In this document: in pieces, positions 1 through 10,800 of the stretch | How positions within the stretch are numbered: the stretch's first letter is position 1 | Layout of the letters: every line of letters starts with the position of its first letter | Assembly (NCBI GenBank): GCA_030533445.1 | Contig: CM060064.1 | Span: 38,967,787-39,031,786, forward strand | Source: Cyprinodon diabolis | Taxonomy: Eukaryota > Chordata > Actinopteri > Cyprinodontiformes > Cyprinodontidae | Direction of reading: 5' to 3' | DNA: 64,000 bases | The notes under the pieces: model-generated | The model's database searches: none | Told to the model about the DNA's origin: nothing | Seen by the model: only the letters and a program-made list of their open reading frames with translations | Program-made: the position numbers and the translations under genes

Positions 1-721
1 ATTAAACACAGAAACTGAAGTTTGAAAACATTTCTTTTGAATTGTGTTGAATTATATTTCCAAATTTATTATTTGGGGTTTGGGCCTCTTTTCATAAGCT
101 TCTTATAATGCTGCTGACAGAACTGATGTGACTGAGTCAGGTTTGTGAAGTTTGTATCAACACCTCTTTTTTTTACCACTGCTCTAAATATAATCAGTGG
201 TTTGGTCACTCCAAACCACTGATTATGTTGTATTTATGTTAATTTGTAACAAGGGCCATTTTCACACATGTAGTTTATTTACTTAGGTCCAAATAAGTGG
301 AAGAGGTTTATACCTCGTATGTGTTAAGGTGGTTCTGCTAACAGACAGAGAAAACTCAAAGTGAAGTAAAACCTGCTAATTTAAATCATGCACGAACATT
401 CATTGATCCTATGTGTTAATGTTGGGCGGTGGGTATAATGACCTCAACATGCCACCTTCTTTCTTCTTGCTGCAAAATGCAAACACTATATGATATGATG
501 TAATTTGTCTTGCAACTACCTTCCTTTTCTTTTCCAACTATGCATTTGCAAAGTGTGTTTTTGTTGCTCTTGGAAGGATGCATCTTACCCACTAAGTGGT
601 TCTTCAGCCAATGTGGATAGTTTCTTTCCACCTTCAGCGACCACCACATTCATAGGTCTTCTAGTCGTTCAGGGTTGGATTTTCACATTTCAAATTAACA
701 GACTATTAAATTTGAATACAA

Positions 722-725
<4 letters not shown>
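1..725. other. No gene seen; AT-rich sequence
   Basis: Apart from the hairpin at 190-226 I see no coding signature, RNA gene or recognisable repeat here. The open frames are short, overlap on both strands and resemble no protein family I know. Confidence 0.5.
190..226. repeat. Perfect short hairpin, 16-bp arms, 5-nt loop
   Basis: The arms 190-205 and 211-226 are exact reverse complements and flank the loop TCACT. The core is ATCAGTGGTTTGG. No open frame or repeat family explains it. It could be the remains of a palindromic MITE or a cruciform-forming site. Confidence 0.8.
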
Positions 726-766
<41 letters not shown>

Positions 767-780
767 CAGATAGATAGATA
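726..780. repeat. TA dinucleotide microsatellite followed by GATA repeats
   Basis: An uninterrupted alternating AT/TA run occupies 726-762. After a six-base spacer it is followed by three GATA units at 769-780. This is a simple sequence repeat and is likely polymorphic in length. Confidence 0.95.
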
Positions 781-1064
781 AACACACATTACCTTTAAAA
801 TGTAGTGAAAGATTAAAAGAAAAACTAAACCTATACTAGCAGGTTATAAGGAGAACAGGCAGTGAAAAAATTAAGGCTGTAGATTTAAAAGGAACAAAAC
901 TTCTAATAGACATCTGTGTCACAAACATGCTTTTGAAGAAGGAGTCACTTGTCAACCAAGTGCTGATTTTCTTCCAAACCACAAACATATATTTTAAGAC
1001 AGATTAACAGTATCCTTGCAATCTGTGGAGGCAGCCCATTTAAAGACTAAATTTCTCACCATTG

Positions 1065-1992
1065 TTAAAGGAATAGTACACCCAAAACATGATTAGCCTT
1101 CATTTTCTACTCACCCCCATGCTGAACAACACTCTGGAGTACTTTTTTGATATCTCAAATGCATCTGGAAATCTGGGAGGCTTCTTGCTGTCTGCTGACA
1201 TTCAAATAATGGAGGTCTATGGTGCCCGAGGCAGAAAGGTCCATAAAAGTCCACAAAAAACGTGTCAATATCCCTCCATACTGCTCGTCCAATGTATTCC
1301 AAGTGTCCTGAGTTGGTAGCGTCCATAATTTACTCGAAACAAAGTCATTTAGAATGTTTTTAGAGCATAAACAGTAGTGTATAGGATTTCCTAAAAGAGC
1401 GCGCCTGCGAGTTCACGAGCCTACGGAAACTGTGGCAAACCAAGCCAGATAAAGGTGCGCATTCAGCGTCTGCTCTTGATAATGCAAGCGTAGAAGAAGA
1501 AATTTGCTGTTTACCTGTGCAAAGAAAGAAATAACGAGAAAAATGTCTGAGGACTTCAGTGTTGAGGAAGAGCATGAGTTCTTTGCCGAGCTGAATGCAC
1601 ACTTTCATCTGGTTTGGTGTGCCGCGGTTTCCGTAGGCTCGTGAACTCGCAGGCGCGCGCTTTTAGGAAATCCCATACACTACTGTTTATGCTCTAAAAA
1701 CATTCTAAATGACTTCGTTTCGAGTAAATTATGGACCCTACCCACTCAGGACACTTGGAATACATTGGACGAGCAGTATGGAGGAATATTGACACGTTTT
1801 TTGTGGACTTTTATGGACCTTTCTGCCTCGGGCACCATAGACCTCCATTATTTGAATGTCAGCAGACAGCAAGAAGCCTCCCAGATCTCCAGATGCATTT
1901 GAGATATCAAAAAAGTACTCCAGAGTGTTGTTCAGCATGGGGGTGAGTAGAAAATGAAGGCTAATCATGTTTTGGGTGTACTATTCCTTTAA
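1065..1992. mobile_element. TTAA-flanked foldback (long inverted repeat) DNA element
   Basis: Two arms of about 400 bp, 1069-1467 and 1590-1988, are near-identical reverse complements around a spacer of about 122 bp. The outer ends read AGGAATAGTACACCC in inverted orientation, and each end abuts TTAA (1065-1068 and 1989-1992), as expected of a TTAA target duplication. That target is used by piggyBac- and Kolobok-type transposases, so a non-autonomous member of one of these is likely. The mirrored 71- and 76-codon frames at both ends are the same arm read twice and are not genes. The centre holds an ATG-started acidic frame at 1543 (MSEDFSVEEEHEFF...) that runs into the right arm and stops after 33 codons. 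It may be the start of a lost transposase, which is only a guess. Confidence 0.85.
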
Positions 1993-2149
1993 AGTGCTCC
2001 ATTGTGGCATCCGACTGAGCTATGGTCTCTCAAGGCAACATTAAAGACACATGTCAGATCAGTGAAATGTGAAAAGTACATTTCCCAATGGAAAATGGTG
2101 GTGTCAGATGTTCCTGAAGTGCATGACAAAAGTTTACCTAATATCCACC

Positions 2150-2817
2150 TTAAATGGACAGTGTATAACATTTACTCCCACCTAGTGGTGCACTGAATTA
2201 ACTACAGACTAGCCTCTCTGTGTTAGTCCTACTACAGAAGCTGAAGAGCGGCATTCTATTCTTTCAGAATGGAGGACACAGATCAATCTCCGTCATGATT
2301 ATCAAATCAGCTAAAGTAAACAGTGAAACACATGGATCATTTCTTTGAAAACAGAGCTGAATGAAGCCCCGCTCCTCATAAATTGACTCCACCTGGTAAA
2401 AGCTGAACTGATGTAGACTCCTGTTTTCTTCTGTTACTTTTTTTCCCTGTTTGGTTTTTTCTCTTGTCTATACCTGTACAAAGAGTAAGGATGGTCCGCT
2501 TTTGCAACAGAAAGTGGAAGACGGAATGATCTACGTTTGTTTTTGCTTATCATAAACTCCTTTCCCTAAACCCTAACATGTTTTCAGATACAGGTAAAAT
2601 GTGTATCTGTGCTCTTTCAGCTAAACTGATAGCGACGCAACATTGCGTCTCCCATTGGTTGCACCGCACCCTATGTATTTATAAACTACTAACTCTAACC
2701 TATGAAAAAACTATCATTTCTGATATGATGTTGTTAGACTAAAAAAAATGTATTTATTGAATCAATATTTAATTTCTGCAAATAAAAAGCCAAATTTTAT
2801 GCACACTGTCCCTTTAA
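2150..2817. mobile_element. Second TTAA-flanked terminal-inverted-repeat element
   Basis: TTAA occurs at 2150-2153 and 2814-2817. Just inside it, the left end reads ATGGACAGTGTATAACAT and the right end, reverse complemented, AGGGACAGTGTGCATAA, giving a short imperfect terminal inverted repeat. The interior of about 660 bp has no transposase-like frame. It begins only 157 bp after the foldback element at 1065-1992 and has a different terminal sequence, so it is a separate non-autonomous TTAA-class element. Confidence 0.65.
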
Positions 2818-3989
2818 ACTTGTCTAGTTAAGCCAAACACGATTCAGATGGACTTCCAAAGAGGTTTTATCCCTGGGTCATTGCTGATGTGTCAAGTAGC
2901 AGTACCAGTGCTGTAGTTGTGGTGAGCATGTGTAGTATTATGTGCATGCAGATTGATGGCTCTTGCGCTTTTTTGAGTTTTTGGTTAAAAAACATTTATG
3001 TCAGTCTTTTGATCTGTATTCTGTTTATATTCTCTGTCCCCTGCGGGGAAAGGTAACACAACAATCATAATCCAGCTGGTATGATCAAACATATGAACAC
3101 ACTCAAGTGGGTCTCCTAATCCTACACATCTGTCATCACTAAAAGAGGGACAGAAAAATAAGCCAGAACAGGAAGACGAGTCACTGGTTTTAAACTGAAC
3201 TTTAACCTTGAAATTAGAGCACTCATCTCACCTTGGACTACTTAAAACTCTCAGAAAAGAACACAGATGGAAAAACAGACGGCCTCTCAGTCAAGAACTG
3301 TCATGGTTTTGAGAAAGAATGGGGACATAAATTTTAACGACTGGGGTTTGTTCAGTTCAATCATGTCAGTTTCAAGTGTGCTCCACCAGCAGTCATCTAC
3401 TTTACATTGAGTGTCTGTATAAAGAGTCGGCTTGTTCTAAAAGGTCTGCAGGTCGCCGTCATTAAAATACCTCTCGGAAGTGTGATTGAGCTGTTAAGGT
3501 ATTCTGTCTTTAGTTTTGTTTTCAGCCTATTTTCCTGTAAGGAGTACTTATCCTGATGTGATTGAAACAAAAGTAATCAAGGTGAGGCAGAGAAAAAACA
3601 AACACAGCACTAAAGGTCAAGTGAAGAGGAGATCTCAGAATATTATGTCACCTTCCAAAGCATCTCTTCATTGCCTAATTGACCAGTGAGAGCTGTCTTG
3701 TCACTGAATAGGGCACTCTTGCTGTCGGTCTCTAATGCAGTCAATGGCAACAAATATACAATGAATACATTCGGTATGGTTGAGGTGTTAAAATGTTTGC
3801 CTTTGCATATTTTAAACATTATTTTGTTAAGGACACAGGAAAACACATTGGAATATTTGGACATTTTTTTCTTTTCCTTCTGAGAAATCAGACTCTCCTT
3901 AGATATAAACTCACAGCTTGACTTTTCATGGATGTTTTTATCTTTGGCATCTCATGATCTTTTTTTCATGGCTGGTTTGACACCTTACT
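2818..3989. other. No gene seen
   Basis: AT-rich sequence with only short, opposite-strand overlapping frames. No splice-bounded coding stretch and no recognisable repeat was found. Confidence 0.45.
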
Positions 3990-4243
3990 CCATCCGTCCC
4001 AGTCATTCTGCTATTGGGCAAGACACTTCACCCGGTATTACCTGCTGATGGTGTTCAGAGGTTTGTATGGCAGTCTTGCTTCTGTCAGTGAGCCCCAGGG
4101 CAGCAGTGGCTACAATGTAGTTTGCCCCCATCACTCTGTGTGTGTGTGTGTGTGTGTGCCCCAATTGGTAAATTATTGAACATAGTTTAAAGAGCTTTGG
4201 GGTCCTTTCACTTGACAAAGGGCTATACTGCCCTGATACCCAG
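3990..4243 (+). repeat. Dispersed teleost repeat, copy 1, with GT microsatellite
   Basis: The ordered blocks GGGCAAGACACTTCACC, GTGAGCCCCAGGGCAGC, GGCTACAATGTAGTTTG and AAAGGGCTATACTGCC match a family widespread in fish. A second diverged copy in the same orientation lies at 30540-30785. A (GT)11 run sits at 4137-4158, where the family carries a TGTGTG-rich stretch. The family's class is uncertain; its 3' part resembles a retroposon tail. Confidence 0.7.
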
Positions 4244-5559
4244 CCATTGTTATTTTTTTGTTGTGCTTTTGTGGTCATCTGCTAATGAACTGATGAGAGC
4301 TGTTAGGTTTAAAAATGATTAATGGTAAGGTAAATTAATGTAATGGTAAAGCTGCTTGTGGACCCCTGTATCTTCTGGCAGCAGTCTCACCAGACACCAT
4401 TACTTCCTTTGACCTCATCTAGGTCCTCGGGCTTACCTTGCCTTACCAGCAAGGACAGCTCTAATATAAAAATAGAGGCTGTCCCACTAATATGGGTTCA
4501 TCAATAATATTTCTAGTTTCTCCCCTGTTCCCCTCCAGATTTCAGTATTTTTCAATTAATTTATTGTATTTGTTTGTTATTTGACCCTAGTAAATGGCCA
4601 CTGTTATAACTTCCTTATCTTATTTTATTCTTATTTTATACTATTTAAATGGGAACAGTGTAATTCTACTGTGTTGGTTGTAATTTTACTAATTTTACTT
4701 ATTCTATCTGTCTTATACCATATTTTTTTACAATCTCATTTTTCTCTCTTCTGTAAACGGTTTCACTGGACGAAAAGAATTTTATTGTCAACAGTTCTGC
4801 AAACAGAAATTCTAATCAGTTAATAATGTAGAAGCTATCATGATGCTGCTCTAATTAACAGTGTGAATAAACAGAGTAATTATTGAGTGTCACATACATT
4901 TTAATACCTTTCTGCATACTGTTTTGGTAGGACAGCAAATGACTGCTGGAGGCCTCCATGGCATTATTTCCATACTCAACAGGAATCAACGTTCTGCCAA
5001 AACAAACCTGATAATCCCACAATAAGCTATCTCTACAAAAGCAAAAACCTATTATGTAAATTCAACTGCTAAAGAGCCATTTTTTGCTTAAGGAATTGCT
5101 GTAAGTGAAAATGAACCACTAGTGACAGGGACTTTGGATCTGTCAGACTGAATTGTGAGACACAGCTCAAATGCTCTGAAGCTGTGTGTCTGCTGGACAT
5201 GCAAGCCCTCCATTTCATGAAGCCTTTACTTCATCATGTCATCAGGCTTCAGGGCTTCAACTGATTAAATATAGCTCCAATAAATCAAGTTAAACACAAA
5301 CAAGTGGATGCATTTTAACCCAAGGCTCTTGGAGACATCTGTGCCACCGAGGAATGTTCTGCTGCAGAACTCAGATGACATCTGACTTCTTTTCTATACT
5401 GGCCTTTGGTTATTCTTTCTTTTGGAGGCTGCATTTAATGATGCATCACTTACAGTATTTTTAAATGTTGGACAGGGTGTTTTTGGCCACTGTATCAAAA
5501 AATTGCCTCCAACTTAAGCTGTTCTCTGCGCTTCCCCTCCTTAAGAATCTGTGTATCCA
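4244..5559. other. No gene seen
   Basis: AT-rich DNA. The frame at 4581-4823 is a hydrophobic translation of T-rich sequence and shows no family signature. No convincing repeat was seen. Confidence 0.4.
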
Positions 5560-5930
5560 TTTTTCCTCCTGCGGTTGTGCTTCAAGAGAGCAGGAAAGTA
5601 AAAATGATGTGTGGAGGACGCTGAATGGCATTAATAATTAATCATCCTCACTGGCTGGCTCCCCTCCACCTCCTCTCGTTGTCCTAAACCTGCCGGCTCC
5701 TTGGATAAGATCAGTCTGGAGAGGCTGAGAGTCCAAGCAGGCAAAGCAACTCATAATAAAAAGAATGCTTTCGCGCAGCATGTTCATTTCCCTCGGCAAA
5801 TACAAATCCAATTATTAGATAAATCTGAATTTTACTGAAGCTCATTCACATGCCGACCACGTTCCTTATGTGATTAATGCTTTTTGTGTTTTCATGCAGC
5901 TTGCTGATTGTATTCGCTGACCCTTAACAT
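5560..5930. other. Candidate conserved noncoding element
   Basis: A stretch with balanced base composition, no open frame and no repeat signature. It contains AT-rich homeodomain-like cores (ATTAATAATTAATC near 5630 and GTGATTAATGC near 5871) between GC-richer blocks. That style is common in vertebrate regulatory DNA. This is inference from composition alone. Confidence 0.2.
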
Positions 5931-6771
5931 GCTGTGAGATCAGTGCTTCCCTTCAAGCAGGGGGGATAAAATCATTTCACCCCTATTAAAATGAACAAAG
6001 GTTGGATTTAAAACATTCTGAGAGCTACACTTTCACAGATTTCCCAATTAACCTAAACTAGATAAATTCAGCTTTGAAAAAAAATATATATATATTTTTG
6101 GTCCTGTCGTTCGTTAAGACACATTTGCTCTCTCTGCCACTAGGAAAAAACCTTACTAATAAACACATTTGCCACTAAGCAGGCTCCCGCAATTGATGTG
6201 TTTCTTGAAGAGAAAATAAAAGAAAATGTTGGACTGATTTCCTCCAGGTCTGTAATGAATCCCTGACAGTCTACAGAATGCTAGTACCTGCTGAGTTTTT
6301 TCAGATGATTAATCAACCTCTACACTTCCCACTTTTCCCAAAAACCAAATGTACAGACTGTGCTTTTGTAAATGCTCTTTAAATATGCAATGATTTCTTT
6401 AAAAGAAACAGAATGCAGTGTTTCTCAAAAATGTTTCCACCTTTTCAAGATATGAGATAGTGCTATATAAAATTGGCAAAATAAAAGGACGGGTTACATA
6501 TATTCTGTAAAATCAGAATAAAATGTATAACTCTGCAAAAAGGAAAGATACAAGTAATATATAAGGTGCAATAGTCTGTTTGTGTCAGCCTGTCACTTTT
6601 ACCTTTTTTAAAAGTATTATTCAGCAGCTCTTGGATGTAAACCTGACAACAGCCACACCAAATCGGATGACTCATATAAGGAGGTTAAAGTAAGTTAAAA
6701 GTTGCATAATTTGACTAAAGTTTGCAGAGTGTTTGCAATAATCAAAATGATATTTTACAAATCATAAGAAT
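5931..6771. other. No gene seen
   Basis: AT-rich, with a short (TA)n patch near 6087-6097. The minus-strand frame at 6463-6675 resembles no known protein. Confidence 0.4.
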
Positions 6772-6850
6772 TATAATAATTAATAATAATAATAATAATA
6801 ATATTAATAATAATTGAACTTTATTGATCTCACACTGGAGAAATTCACCT
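6772..6850 (-). mobile_element. LINE 3' tail with ATT-repeat end
   Basis: On the minus strand the sequence reads GAATTTCTCCAGTGTGAG, then ATCAATAAAG, and ends in about 40 bp of (ATT)n at 6772-6815. A GAATTTCCCC...ATAAAG motif followed by a short-unit tandem tail is characteristic of the 3' end of fish L2-type non-LTR retrotransposons. Only the tail is present, as expected of a strongly 5'-truncated copy. Confidence 0.6.
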
Positions 6851-8484
6851 CTGCATTTTACATCGTATATTTGATATAAAAGATCTCCCACACTGTACTA
6901 TGAAGGACACATCATGATCTGCCAGGGATGCTTTTACTCAGATGAAGCAAAGCTTTTTTAACTAAAACTAACTAAAACTTTTTTTTAAATATAATTTGCT
7001 GAGAATTAATTCTGAGTTTGGGGTTTTTTAGGGTTAATGTACTCGTTAATGTTTTTTTGGCCATCTATTAATGTGTGAAAAGTTTCTTTCCGATCTGTTT
7101 TCCATTTTCTCTCAATGTTGGGGCTCCTATTTCAAAGAGTTCAGAGGTCTGATATAAATCACTCAAACAGAAGCTTTTAAACATGAGCAATGCAGACCTG
7201 GTAACCAAACAGTGTTATTAATCTTTTAGGAGATAGCGTCTATTTTTCCCCGCAGAGCTTTCGGGAGTGCATTCATAAATGCTAAAATGATGCACACATC
7301 CAGGTGGTGACCTTTACTATCCTTTTGTTGTGTTCTACGCTGAGCATTAAAGATAAAATGGCACTGAAACACAAATTAAAACAAACCTCTCTAGCCAGAA
7401 AAATCCGTTTTGAAGTGTTCTTTTTGTTTAAAGTTAGGGAGGTTTTCCTCCCTTCGTTTTATCTTATTGGATTAGAAGCACCCAAACAGAACTGCACCAC
7501 TTTCACTTTTCTACACTTCCAGCAGTTTCACACCTGAGCAGCTTCGGCAGTGGATCTCAAAGAGCCGGAGTTGTCTCTGCACCTGACAGCTCATTCCTTT
7601 ATAAGCTTCCAGCTTGTCTTTTCCGTTTCACTCGATCCTACTCATCCTCTGTGTATACCATAACAAGAGAAAATCCGTCTCCCTCTTACAAACCATGGTC
7701 TATAAATTTGGATCACTTTAATCCCTTAGAAAAAAAAGGCTTTCATTTAACAAATCACCCTCTTCTTTTAGAAATCCGGATCACTGTGTAATTATTCCTC
7801 AGATGTGGGCCAGCTGAGAGAAGAGTACTTGAGTGGGAGCTGCATTAACTCTTCCAAAGTCTCCTTTAGTGTCCTCCATATCAACTAATGGAAGAGGTCT
7901 TTCTCAACGGGGAATTTCAAGAGGCTTTCACTGCCAGTAATTCCTCTAGAGCATTCCTGAGCAAGAACATTTGGTAAAATCTCAATGTAAATGAGATGCA
8001 CAGTGTTAATGACACTTTATCAATATTCACTATGTATTAATAACAGTTGGAACATCCTTCTTCCTTCTGCATTCTTTTATTTATTTGAGGCAAATAATCA
8101 ACAAGGTGTGAGAAACATTTCTTATGCTTTTTGTCAGCATTGCCGACTGATGCATTATGTGTTGGAATAGCTATCAGAATATAGGTACGCTGTGGACATA
8201 CACACATTGCAGTTTTCTTTTTATCATCTGACCATAACCATCCCACAGGTACTTTTTACACACAACTGCTGCTCATTTCGTATTTCTAACTATTCTCTGT
8301 AATGCTGAGAGATGGTTGTTATGGACGATCCCAGGAGATCAGAAGTTTTAAAAAGATGCAGTCAAGCCCAGAGTCTTTGACAACAAAAAATAAAATTCTT
8401 TGATAAGAAGTGACAAAAATCTGAAATCTTTGCTGTAAATGCTAGGTCTTTAGTGGAAACAAGGTACCAACTGTCACCCAGACC
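6847..8484. other. No gene seen
   Basis: No coding or RNA gene and no clear repeat was recognised. The region around 7800-7950 has fewer homopolymers and could hold regulatory sequence, but nothing in it is diagnostic. Confidence 0.4.
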
Positions 8485-8880
8485 AATAGCATCTCTGCAG
8501 TAAAGCATGGTAGTAGCAGCAGGGTGCTATGTGGATGTTTTTCAGCATTAGGATATAACAAACTACTCAGGATGAAGAGATAAATCTAGCAATGAACAGA
8601 GACAGCCTGCATGGAAATTTGCTCCGGAATGCCCTGGATGAAACTACAGACATCTCTGTTGAGACCTGGAAATTGGTTTGCATAGACATATTCTACTTAA
8701 CCTGGTGCTGCTTTAAATGTACTGCAAAGATGAATGACTAAAACGGCCTATGGATAGTTGTGCTAAGCTTATGGCATCATATTCAAAGGACATGAGGCTA
8801 TAATTGTTTGCAAAGGCCATGAATTCGTACAGTAAGTAGATGTGATTTATTCGTTTTTTCTTTTTAATGCCTGTGCAAAT
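8485..8880 (+). pseudogene. Tc1-like transposase relic, internally deleted
   Basis: The segment follows, in order, the later half of a fish Tc1-like transposase gene. AGTAAAGCATGGTAGTAGC at about 8499 corresponds to the VKHGGGS block, then comes GGATGTTTTTCAGC, then GAACAGAGACAGCCTGCATGG. After a deletion it continues with AAGCTTATGGCATCATATTC and GAGGCTATAATTG (8766-8806), the conserved C-terminal region, and runs into the 3' non-coding end. Frameshifts and substitutions break the frame throughout, so no protein is made. DDE residues cannot all be located because part of the catalytic domain is missing. The family (Tc1-like, with ends beginning CAGTGCCTTGCAAAAG) is one I recognise from memory. 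Confidence 0.65.
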
Positions 8881-9309
8881 TCTGGGTTATTGCAACCCCC
8901 GAAACAGGCTTAAATTGGAGGCTACCAGACTTAAGCTCTTTTTTTTTTCTTAGGATGTTTCCATACCTATCCAAGAGTCTTTGTCAATTGTGTTGACTTG
9001 CACCAGAGCAAAAGTCAGACTGCCTTCCAATTGTATCCTTTTGTGGTTCTATTTTAAAGCAGTTTACAGCAATTTAAACACTAAAAAAATCACATTGACA
9101 TAATGGGGAGTCGTGTGTAGGATTTTGATGCAAGAGATGCATGTATTGCCATTTGGAATAAGGCTGTAATTTAACTAGATGTGGAAAAAGTGCAGGGCTG
9201 CGGATACTGGAGAGAGGAATAGGTAAGTGCAACATACTGAATTCTCTGCACCTGTGAGAGGAGCATGTCTGATTGAGCAGAGGAAAAATGACTAATTGTA
9301 ATGGAATGA
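8881..9309. other. No gene seen
   Basis: Nothing diagnostic. The two overlapping minus-strand frames around 9074-9398 extend into the neighbouring SINE and are not credible genes. Confidence 0.4.
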
Positions 9310-9660
9310 GCACACAAGGGGCTCGTGAGACAGTCAGAGCTGATGCCGTGCAAGAAAAGGGTACTGAGTTTAAATCTCAGCCTGGAATCTTTTTGCATGG
9401 AGCTTGCATGTTCTTTCTATACATGAGTGGGCTCTCTCAGCTTCCACCCACAATCCAAAATCATGACTGCTAAGTGGTCTCTCTTAAATTGCCCTTATGT
9501 GTTAAGTTTTGTATGCTTGTCTTATGTGTCTCTTTGTTGCTCTGCCATAGGTTAATGATGTGTCCTGGGTGTGCCCTACCTCTCACCCAATGACCGCTGA
9601 AGATAGACACCAGCTCCCCTACGACCTTGCAAAAATGAATGGGTGAATAACAATGCATAG
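9310..9660 (+). mobile_element. SINE with LINE-like 3' part, copy 1
   Basis: The head contains TTTAAATCTCAGCCTGG, a degenerate B-box-like stretch. It is followed by GGAGCTTGCATGTTCTTTC, CAGCTTCCACCCACAATCC, TAAATTGCCCTTATGTG, GTCCTGGGTGTGCCCTACC, ACCGCTGAAGATAGACACC and a terminal AATGAATGGGTGAATAA. This block order matches a very common fish SINE of the V-SINE/Mermaid kind. A second copy lies at 51165-51460 in the same orientation. It would be transcribed by RNA polymerase III if intact, but this copy is diverged. Confidence 0.7.
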
Positions 9661-10639
9661 AAGAATGGAAAAACTGGAGAATATACCAAAATATAATAAA
9701 ACAAGGGAATAAGTGCACATTTCAATGAATCCTAAAACTATGCAAAATTCTGAATTACTTAAATCTGTTCTCTTCACCTTTCTGATGCATGGACTGAACT
9801 GCAGCAAGTTTTCTTCACCACTGTATGCTAGATGTCCAAATGCACTGAGGCGCTGCCGTGTCATTGGTTGATTCTCAGTATCTGTTTACAAGTAGTTTAA
9901 CAGGTGTATGTAATAAAGTGGCTAGAGAGTGTGGATGATAAATGAATGAGAGAAGAACCTGAAATTTATCTCAGATACAGACTGTTGCTGGAAGTGGAAA
10001 ATCCAAGAATAAAAAAGCAGGACTTTCTTGACAGGTTTGTGGTATAAATACATGTTTCTACCCTTCTTTTTCACAAAAATAAAAAAAATATTTTGAAAGG
10101 ATCTACCATAGAATTTCAGCAATTTTTGAAAAGCACTAAAAGACCAATTTGATCTTTTCAGCAACATCTGCTCAGATCCATCACTTGGGTCCAGAACAAG
10201 TATAGCAGCTCAGCTGGATCCGGTTTACATGTAGAGGAAAGTGGCATGTCTTCTGATAGTGCAGGTTTGAAGGAGCACACTTAGGTTACACATTGGGATT
10301 AAAACAAAATAAGCTTGCCTAGGTGAGCAACTTAATGCTAATTTCCTTTAATAGAAACCAGTGTTTCCACTGTTTCAGCTGCTGGTGTCCTGAACAAGTC
10401 CAGCAACCTAAAGGAAGGAGTTCAACTCAAAAAACACAAACAGACTCACCAAAAAACATGCTGCTCTCCATATCTCCTCAGGCTCAGGGGTTTTCTGTAT
10501 TTCCTCTCTGGTACCCTTCCAGTTTGTGTGTTCCCATAGGCAGCAGCGTTTGCATGCCTCATACACTCCTTAGAGGTGTGTGAGTCCGTGCATGTGTCTG
10601 TTTGGTCCAACAGCTGCAGCGTCAGTGACCAGCCTGCAT
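9661..10639. other. No gene seen
   Basis: AT-rich with scattered short frames on both strands. No splice-bounded exon or repeat recognised. Confidence 0.4.
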
Positions 10640-10699
10640 TCTGCGCTCTGCACGCCACTGCTGTCTGCTGCTTCTCTGTCTCTCCTCACTCTGGTAATC

Positions 10700-10800
10700 C
10701 CTTCGCCTCGTTCCTCCCCTCCCCTCTTCTTTAGCTCTTCCTACTCCTCGTTCTCCTCCTCCTCTCTCTCTCTTTCCTTTTGCTTTTTTTCTCTTTGCTC
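10700..10800 (+). repeat. Polypyrimidine (CT/CTT-rich) tract
   Basis: About 100 bases are almost entirely C and T, including TCCTCCTCCTCTCTCTCTC at about 10752. The 114-codon frame spanning 10580-10924 is a serine/phenylalanine-rich translation of this tract and should not be called a gene. Such tracts can form triplex DNA. Confidence 0.75.

Noticed and set aside
1089..1968. Mirrored 71- and 76-codon frames on both strands
   Set aside because: They are the two arms of one inverted repeat read in each direction.
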